Below, piece after piece: positions 57,994-64,000 of a stretch of DNA of 64,000 nucleotides. Within the stretch, counting starts at the first letter, position 1. The number at the start of each line of letters is the position of its first letter. Below the pieces are notes generated by a model. The model saw only the letters and a program-made list of their open reading frames with translations. It searched no databases and was not told the DNA's origin. The stretch comes from Candidatus Borkfalkia avistercoris (lineage in GTDB: Bacteria > Bacillota > Clostridia > Christensenellales > Borkfalkiaceae), in assembly GCA_019115995.1 (NCBI GenBank), contig DXCL01000026.1, positions 223,522 through 287,521 on the forward strand, in the 5' to 3' direction. The position numbers were made by a program, and so were the translations under genes.

Positions 57994-59640
57994 ATGCCTG
58001 CAAAAAGGAAAACAACGAATGCAAGCAATGCAGTCGAAACAGTTAAAACAGATAGCATCAAAAACGAAGATATGCCGAATGTAAAAGCCGAAGATATCAA
58101 AAAGGAGACGGCGCCCAAGAGGAAAAAGCCGGCTGCAAAGCGGCCTGCAGCACCTGTTGAACCCGAACAGACTGTACAGGAAACGGCTCCGATCGTTACG
58201 GAGATCAGGGTCGTTCCGAAGAGGAAGATCCTTTTTGTAGCATCTGAGTCGACGCCTTTTATTGCAACGGGAGGACTGGCCGAGGTGATCGGCTCCCTGT
58301 CAAAGGCGTTGGCGCAAAATTCCGATTATGACGTGCGGGTCGTGATCCCGCTGTATTCGGATATTCCCTGGGATTACCGCAATAAATTTAAGTATTTGGG
58401 CAACATTTTTGTGCCGCTCGCGTGGAGAAATCAGTATTGCGGTATATTCAGTTACGAGATGAACGGCGTCACCTTCTACTTTCTTGACAATGAATATTAC
58501 TTCAAGCGCCCGGGATGCTACGGTTATTATGACGACGGCGAACGCTTCGCGTTTTTCTGCCGCAGCGTTTTGGAGATCATGCCGTTCCTGAATTTTTATC
58601 CCGACGTCATGCATTGCCACGATTGGCAGGCGGCGCTTGCGTCGATCTACCTGAAAACGATTTACTGCTTCCGCCCTGAGTATCAATTCGTGCGCTCGTT
58701 CTTTACGATCCACAATATTGAATATCAGGGGCAGTATTCTCTCGACATTTTAGAAGATCTGTTCGGAATTTCCAATACCTGGCGGTATTTGTTGGAATAC
58801 AATAAATGTATCAACCTGATGAAGGCGGCGATCGAATGCAGCGAAAAGTTTTCGACGGTCAGCCCGCATTACGCGCAGGAGATCAAAGATCCGTTCTACG
58901 CGCATAAGCTCGACCCGATCATTCGCCGCAATGAATTTAAACTCGTCGGCATTCTGAACGGCATCGATACGGACTCTTACAACAGCGAAACGGATAAAGC
59001 GATCTTTGCAAATTACAGCGCGGAGAATATCGAGCCGAAAAAGAAGTGCAAAGAAGAACTGCAAAAGATGTTCAACCTGCCCGTAAAGCCCGACACGCCG
59101 ATGATCGCGATCATATCCCGCCTCGTCGCGCATAAAGGACTCGATCTTGTACGGACCGTCATCGAGGAGGTGCTCCGTCAGGACGTGCAGGTCGTGATCC
59201 TCGGAAAGGGCGATTCGGCGTATGAAAATTATTTCAGCGATCTTGCGCGCAAATATGTCGGCAAGCTTGTTACGATCATTGCGTTCAATCCCGATCTTTC
59301 CAGAAAGATTTATTCCGGGGCAGATCTCTTTTTGATGCCTTCGAAATCTGAACCCTGCGGTCTGTCGCAGATGATTGCAAGCCGTTACGGTACTGTGCCC
59401 ATCGTGCGCGAAACTGGCGGGCTTTACGACAGTATCAAACCTGTCGGCAACGGCGGAAACGGATTTACTTTTGCGAATTATAACGCATATGATATGTTGT
59501 ACGTCATTCGTGAGGCGATCAATTGCTATTACAATAAAGAATTTTGGCCTCAGCTGGTAAAACGAGTGATGTCGGTCGATTTCAGCTGGCAGCGTTCGGC
59601 TAAGGAATATGAAAAAGTATACGGGGAAATGTTGAAATAA
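57994..59640 (+). CDS. glgA: Glycogen synthase with basic N-terminal extension
   Basis: GT5 ADP-glucose glucosyltransferase that extends alpha-1,4 chains. The core begins near residue 73 with KILFVASESTPFIATGGLAE; its Lys-Thr-Gly-Gly motif reads ATGG, as in many clostridial GlgA proteins. MHCHDWQAAL, STVSPHYAQEI, RLVAHKGLD and SEPCGLSQM (about 451) follow. The first 70 or so residues are a Lys/Pro/Ala-rich extension (TAPKRKKPAAKRPAAP) absent from typical 480-residue GlgA. Its total length is 548. Confidence 0.92.
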   Translation: MPAKRKTTNASNAVETVKTDSIKNEDMPNVKAEDIKKETAPKRKKPAAKRPAAPVEPEQTVQETAPIVTEIRVVPKRKILFVASESTPFIATGGLAEVIGSLSKALAQNSDYDVRVVIPLYSDIPWDYRNKFKYLGNIFVPLAWRNQYCGIFSYEMNGVTFYFLDNEYYFKRPGCYGYYDDGERFAFFCRSVLEIMPFLNFYPDVMHCHDWQAALASIYLKTIYCFRPEYQFVRSFFTIHNIEYQGQYSLDILEDLFGISNTWRYLLEYNKCINLMKAAIECSEKFSTVSPHYAQEIKDPFYAHKLDPIIRRNEFKLVGILNGIDTDSYNSETDKAIFANYSAENIEPKKKCKEELQKMFNLPVKPDTPMIAIISRLVAHKGLDLVRTVIEEVLRQDVQVVILGKGDSAYENYFSDLARKYVGKLVTIIAFNPDLSRKIYSGADLFLMPSKSEPCGLSQMIASRYGTVPIVRETGGLYDSIKPVGNGGNGFTFANYNAYDMLYVIREAINCYYNKEFWPQLVKRVMSVDFSWQRSAKEYEKVYGEMLK

Positions 59641-59662
59641 TTTATCACATTAGGAGTATCAA

Positions 59663-62098
59663 ATGAGCAGTACGACAAACATTACCGAAAAGGAAGTGCA
59701 GATGCTGATTCAGGGCAAGCTGTCGAGATATTTCGGCGTTTCGCCGAAGGAGGCTTCTAAAGACCAGATCTATAAGGCCGTTGTAATGAGCGTAAGAGAT
59801 ATTTTGCTCGAAAAGCGTCAGCAATTCCATAAGGTAATGAAAAGCAAAAAAGGCAAGCGCGTTTATTACCTTTGTATGGAATTTTTGCTTGGCAGATCCC
59901 TGAAAAATAACATCTATAATTTGAATTTGGGTGAAGCGTACGAAAAGGCTTTGCAGTCGTTTGGCGTTACGTTGGAAGATCTGTACGAACAAGAACCCGA
60001 TGCGGGGCTCGGCAATGGCGGCTTAGGCCGCCTTGCTGCATGTTTTATGGACGCGCTCGCTACGGGCAATTATCCGGCGATGGGGTATTCCATTCGCTAT
60101 GATTACGGCTTGTTTAAGCAGAAAATCGTGGACGGCTGGCAGACTGAGCTTCCCGACATCTGGCTTCCCGGCGGCGAGGTCTGGCTCACGCAGAGAAGCG
60201 ATAAAACGTTTACCGTAAAGTTCGACGGCTGGGTCAAGGAAAACTGGACGGAAAACGGTTTGAACGTTACTTACGGCGGGTATAAAGAGGTCGAGGCCGT
60301 TGCATACGATATGATGGTTTCGGGCAAGGACAGCGATGCCGTTTCCGTTTTACGCCTGTGGAGAGCAAGGAATATCTCTCACTTCGATATGAAGCTGTTT
60401 TCCCAGGGAGACTACCTGCGCTGCATGCAGGAGGAAAACGAGGCGGAAGTCATTTCCAAGGTTCTCTATCCTGCGGACGATCATTACGAAGGGAAGTCTT
60501 TGCGCTTAAAGCAACAGTATTTCCTCGTATCCGCATCTTTGCAGAATATCATCAGCGACCATAAGCACAGGTACGGGCCGCTCGATAAGCTTCCGCAGCT
60601 GGCGGCGATCCATATCAACGATACACACCCTGCGTTGGCTATTCCCGAAATGATGCGGCTTTTGATGGACGAGAACGGTTTTACGTGGGACGACGCCTGG
60701 AATATTACGACGGCGGTATTTGCCTATACGAATCATACAGTCATGGCGGAAGCCCTCGAAACGTGGCAGGAAGATCTGATCGCTCGGCGGCTTCCCAGGA
60801 TCCATATGATCATCAAAGAGATCAATCGCCGCTTCTGCGAAGAGTTGTGGGCGCGCTATCCCGGTCAGCATGCATTGATCGACAGCATGTCTGTGATTTC
60901 CAACGGACAGATCAAAATGGCAAACCTTTCGGTGATCGGCTCGCATAAAGTGAACGGCGTTTCGGCATTGCACAGCGATATTATCAAGAACAGCATATTC
61001 AGCGGTTTCTATCAGCTGTGGCCGGATAAATTTACAAATGTTACCAACGGCATTGCGCATAGGCGTTGGCTTTGTCAATCTAATCCGGAGCTTTGCGAGC
61101 TATTGAATGACTGCATCGGAGAAGGATACGTCAAAAATGCCGCAGAGCTAGCAAAGTTAAAAAAGTTTGAAAACGACAAGAGCGTATTGAAGAGGCTCAG
61201 CGAAATCAAGGCGATCAAGAAAAAGCAATTCGTGGATTATGCCTTTAAAAAGGAAGGCGCAGTTATCGATCCGGATTCGGTTTTCGATGTGCAGGCGAAA
61301 CGCATGCACGAATACAAGCGCCAGCTTCTGAACGTTATGAATATCATAACGCAGTATAACGAGTTGTTGGAAAACCCTGATGCGAACGTACAGCCGCAGA
61401 CATTTATTTTCGGAGCAAAAGCGGCTTCCGGTTATTTGATGGCAAAGCAGATTATCAAGCTGATCTGGTCTTTGGCGGAGGATATCAAAAAGCACCCGAA
61501 AGTTCATGAAAAACTCAATGTCGTATACATGGAAGATTACAATGTCACCATGTCAGAAAAGCTTATGCCGGCAAGCGAGGTGAGTGAGCAGATTTCTCTC
61601 GCCGGTAAGGAAGCGAGCGGTACGGGGAACATGAAATTCATGATCAACGGTGCCATTACCGTCGGAACATTGGACGGCGCAAATGTTGAAATGAGCGAAG
61701 TTCTCGGCGAAAACAATATCTTCATTTTCGGTTTGCACGCAAACGAAGTAGAGGAGATGTGGGCAAAGGGCTACAACGCAAGCCAATACTATAACAGAGA
61801 TATGAAGCTGCGTAAAATTACAGAAAGCCTTGTGAAAGGCTTTAACGGCGAATCGTTTGCAGATATAGCCAACTATTTGTTAACGGGCACGCCGGTGGCA
61901 GATCCGTATATGTGTATGGCGGATTTTGAGTCATACTATACCACGCAGAAACGGGTCAAAGCGCTCTATGCGGAAGACAAAATGCAATGGGCGAAGATAT
62001 CTCTCAACAATATCGCCGGTGCAGGCATTTTCTCAGCGGATAGAGCCATCAAAGAATATGCCGATAATATTTGGAACTTAAAATCTCTTAAAATTTGA
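59663..62098 (+). CDS. glgP: Glycogen/starch/alpha-glucan phosphorylase
   Basis: Releases glucose 1-phosphate from glycogen non-reducing ends. The 811-residue protein has the family blocks YYLCMEFLLGRSLKNN, DAGLGNGGLGRLAACFMDAL, INDTHPALAIPE, TNHTVMAEALE and the pyridoxal-phosphate Lys in EASGTGNMKFMING (about 656). The ATG at 59663 is preceded by TTAGGAG. It turns the product of the upstream genes back to glucose 1-phosphate, so the operon encodes both synthesis and breakdown. Confidence 0.95.
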   Translation: MSSTTNITEKEVQMLIQGKLSRYFGVSPKEASKDQIYKAVVMSVRDILLEKRQQFHKVMKSKKGKRVYYLCMEFLLGRSLKNNIYNLNLGEAYEKALQSFGVTLEDLYEQEPDAGLGNGGLGRLAACFMDALATGNYPAMGYSIRYDYGLFKQKIVDGWQTELPDIWLPGGEVWLTQRSDKTFTVKFDGWVKENWTENGLNVTYGGYKEVEAVAYDMMVSGKDSDAVSVLRLWRARNISHFDMKLFSQGDYLRCMQEENEAEVISKVLYPADDHYEGKSLRLKQQYFLVSASLQNIISDHKHRYGPLDKLPQLAAIHINDTHPALAIPEMMRLLMDENGFTWDDAWNITTAVFAYTNHTVMAEALETWQEDLIARRLPRIHMIIKEINRRFCEELWARYPGQHALIDSMSVISNGQIKMANLSVIGSHKVNGVSALHSDIIKNSIFSGFYQLWPDKFTNVTNGIAHRRWLCQSNPELCELLNDCIGEGYVKNAAELAKLKKFENDKSVLKRLSEIKAIKKKQFVDYAFKKEGAVIDPDSVFDVQAKRMHEYKRQLLNVMNIITQYNELLENPDANVQPQTFIFGAKAASGYLMAKQIIKLIWSLAEDIKKHPKVHEKLNVVYMEDYNVTMSEKLMPASEVSEQISLAGKEASGTGNMKFMINGAITVGTLDGANVEMSEVLGENNIFIFGLHANEVEEMWAKGYNASQYYNRDMKLRKITESLVKGFNGESFADIANYLLTGTPVADPYMCMADFESYYTTQKRVKALYAEDKMQWAKISLNNIAGAGIFSADRAIKEYADNIWNLKSLKI

Positions 62099-62111
62099 TG
62101 TGTGATGCGAT

Positions 62112-63920
62112 ATGAATGTATACTATAATCCCTTAGACAAGATTTGCAAGAGCATTACGGGAGGGATTAAGCGAAACGAAAATCTTATTTTCAACGTTTT
62201 CGGCGACGGTGACGAGCCTTGCCTCTTCGTTTATTTTAAGGACGGAGGCGAGGCTCGCTACTTGCATATGCAAAAGAGCGAAAAATGTTGGACTTTGCAG
62301 TTAAGCTTATCCGAGCCGGGTTTGTACTTTTATTATTTTATTATCGGAGGGAGCAAGGCTGGGTTGGGCAAAATGCGTAATTTGGAATTCAGTGAGCAGA
62401 TTACGTATTATCAGCTTCTCGTTTATACGGAGGATTATAAGACGCCTGACTGGTTTAAGGGCGGGATCATGTATCAGATCTTTCCCGACAGATTTTATAA
62501 AGGAAAGTCGATCGTGCCGGAAAAGGGCAAATGGCTCCATGATAATTGGAACGAAATGCCTGAATACCGCATGAACGAGCAGGGGAAGGTCCTCAATAAC
62601 GACTTTTTTGGCGGAAACTTTGACGGCATCGTTCAAAAATTAGACTATCTGAAAGGCCTCGGTATAACGGTTATTTATCTGAACCCGATTTTCAAGGCTT
62701 ATTCCAACCATCGGTACGACACGGGCGACTATATGCAGATCGATCCGCTTTTGGGTAATGATGCTGATTTTGACAATTTTATAACGGAATGCGAACGGCG
62801 CGGGATCGCGGTGATCCTTGACGGCGTATTTAATCATACGGGCGATGACAGCAGATATTTTAACAAATATGGGAATTATGACGAATTGGGGGCATATCAG
62901 TCGAAGGATTCGAAGTATTATGCCTGGTATAATTTCAAACATTTCCCCGATAAGTATGAAAGCTGGTGGGGGATCGATGTACTTCCCTCCGTGAACGAAT
63001 CATGCGATTCTTATGCAAATTTTATCACGGGGACGGACGGAGTTATTGATTACTGGATCCGCCGCGGCGTGAGAGGCTTTCGGCTGGATGTTGCAGACGA
63101 GCTTCCCGATGAATTTATTGAGAAGATACGCAATGCGGCTCACGCGGCCAGGGCAGACGCGCTCATTATAGGAGAGGTATGGGAAGACGCGTCCAACAAG
63201 ATCGCGTACAGTAAACGGCGAAAATATTTGCAGGGTAAAGAACTTGACAGCGTCATGAATTATCCGCTGAAAGATGCGATCATAAAATTTTTAAAATCGG
63301 AAAATACGGAAGTTTTGCGCGAAGCCATCGCGCAATTAAGAGATAATTATCCGAAATGTGTTCTTGATTCACTGATGAATATTTTGGGTACACATGACAC
63401 AAGCCGTATTTTAACGGTATTGGGCGGCATGCCGGCATATAATAAAGATGAAATGAACGTTACTGTCATGTCGGAGGAGGTCAAGACAAAGGCTAAGGAG
63501 CAACTGAAAATTGCCGCGGTCTTGCAATTCACTTTATTTGGCGTTCCCTGCATTTATTACGGAGATGAGATCGGAATGGAGGGGTATGGCGACCCGTTTT
63601 GCCGGCATACTTTCAGTTGGGACAAGATCGATAATGATTTGCTCGGTTACTACAAACGCCTCGGCAAAATGCGGCGGTATTTGACTCTCTTTCGTGACAG
63701 TGAATATCGGGAATTATATGCCGATGAAAAGTGTCTTGTTTATGAACGCGCGGCAGGCGATCAACAGGTCATCGTAGCGATCAATTTAGGCAATAATTTG
63801 TTTGATATTAAATTTAACGGCAAATTATTTGATTTGTTTGATAATGATGTGTTTGAAGGAAAATTTACAATTCTTCCCAAAAGTTGCGCGATATTGTCAA
63901 ATTTACGGTTAAATATTTAA
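62112..63920 (+). CDS. GH13 alpha-amylase family maltodextrin hydrolase (neopullulanase-like)
   Basis: A 602-residue cytoplasmic protein without a signal peptide. A CBM34-like N-terminal domain (about 1-110) precedes a GH13 barrel with GIMYQIFPDRFYKG, ILDGVFNHTGDDS, the nucleophile Asp in GFRLDVADE (about 324), the acid Glu in IIGEVWED (about 354) and ILGTHDTSR (about 427), plus a C-terminal beta domain. Such enzymes hydrolyse maltodextrins, pullulan or cyclodextrins; last place in the glg operon suggests use of limit dextrins. No strong Shine-Dalgarno. Confidence 0.88.
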   Translation: MNVYYNPLDKICKSITGGIKRNENLIFNVFGDGDEPCLFVYFKDGGEARYLHMQKSEKCWTLQLSLSEPGLYFYYFIIGGSKAGLGKMRNLEFSEQITYYQLLVYTEDYKTPDWFKGGIMYQIFPDRFYKGKSIVPEKGKWLHDNWNEMPEYRMNEQGKVLNNDFFGGNFDGIVQKLDYLKGLGITVIYLNPIFKAYSNHRYDTGDYMQIDPLLGNDADFDNFITECERRGIAVILDGVFNHTGDDSRYFNKYGNYDELGAYQSKDSKYYAWYNFKHFPDKYESWWGIDVLPSVNESCDSYANFITGTDGVIDYWIRRGVRGFRLDVADELPDEFIEKIRNAAHAARADALIIGEVWEDASNKIAYSKRRKYLQGKELDSVMNYPLKDAIIKFLKSENTEVLREAIAQLRDNYPKCVLDSLMNILGTHDTSRILTVLGGMPAYNKDEMNVTVMSEEVKTKAKEQLKIAAVLQFTLFGVPCIYYGDEIGMEGYGDPFCRHTFSWDKIDNDLLGYYKRLGKMRRYLTLFRDSEYRELYADEKCLVYERAAGDQQVIVAINLGNNLFDIKFNGKLFDLFDNDVFEGKFTILPKSCAILSNLRLNI

Positions 63921-63950
63921 ATAATTGCAGAGTACTGTGTGTGACGTAAT

Positions 63951-63989
63951 ACGGCATTTGAATGAAAATTCAGAAGCCGTTTCTTTTTT
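63951..63989 (+). terminator. Terminator closing the glycogen operon
   Basis: ACGGC / GCCGT outer arms with an inner TTGAAT/ATTCAG stem, followed by TTCTTTTTT. It is the last element of the window. Confidence 0.75.
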
Positions 63990-64000
63990 ACGGATTCTAT

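Overview
The window looks like a chromosomal segment of an anaerobic, spore-forming (or formerly spore-forming) Firmicute of class Clostridia. The evidence is SpoIVB peptidase, the DUF2953/GerW (YtfI-YtfJ) pair, ArgR-RecN adjacency, ScpA-ScpB, paired GlgC/GlgD, sigma-A-type promoters with 17-bp spacers, and Shine-Dalgarno starts including TTG and GTG. Species cannot be named from this sequence. Base composition is moderate, without the strong AT bias of classical Clostridium.

Positions 1-33930 are ordinary core genome. In order: a membrane protein; a C45-family Ntn hydrolase; nadK-argR-recN; a TerB-like protein; spoIVB; deoB-purine nucleoside phosphorylase; two D,D-carboxypeptidase genes flanking DUF2953-gerW, then an RluB-type pseudouridine synthase; a phosphofructokinase; a ppx/gppA-ppk1 polyphosphate pair; lysA; an M50 protease with scpA-scpB; a GyrI-like protein; tRNA-Trp; proC-rnhA; a VTT membrane protein; a zinc-ribbon membrane protein divergent from an SPFH-RHH operon; an ABC-F ATPase; polA-coaE-lytic transglycosylase; and tRNA-Leu(GAG).

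Positions 33931-53388 are an integrated mobile element of about 19.46 kb inserted at the 3' end of tRNA-Leu. A 23-bp copy of the tRNA 3' end (33908-33930) recurs at 53366-53388. Each end also carries two tandem 11-bp integrase arm-type sites. A tyrosine integrase and an XRE repressor are transcribed leftward. A consensus rightward promoter with three copies of ACAACNNNNGTTGT starts a long cargo operon. The cargo includes a DUF3102/ParB-HTH-like coiled-coil protein, a PcfJ-like protein, a helicase-loader-like zinc-finger protein, a remnant of a Dam-type methylase, three membrane-anchored ectodomain proteins (two are Ig-like paralogues), a large secreted protein with two C-terminal membrane helices, an N6-adenine methylase and a membrane-anchored Zot/pI-like ATPase. 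I see no relaxase, replication initiator, terminase, capsid or tail gene. A Zot-type ATPase beside exported membrane-anchored proteins suggests an undescribed filamentous-phage-like or otherwise extruding element; this is inference. The element also holds a candidate structured small RNA on the minus strand (47606-47704), three copies of a 19-bp near-palindrome, intercistronic hairpins, a hairpin of about 106 nt and about 650 bp of structured non-coding DNA at its right end.

Positions 53389-64000 return to the chromosome with the displaced tRNA-Leu terminator and a glycogen operon behind one good promoter: glgB, glgC, glgD, glgA, glgP and a GH13 maltodextrin-type hydrolase, ending in a terminator at the window edge. 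These genes make ADP-glucose, polymerise and branch glycogen, and degrade it.
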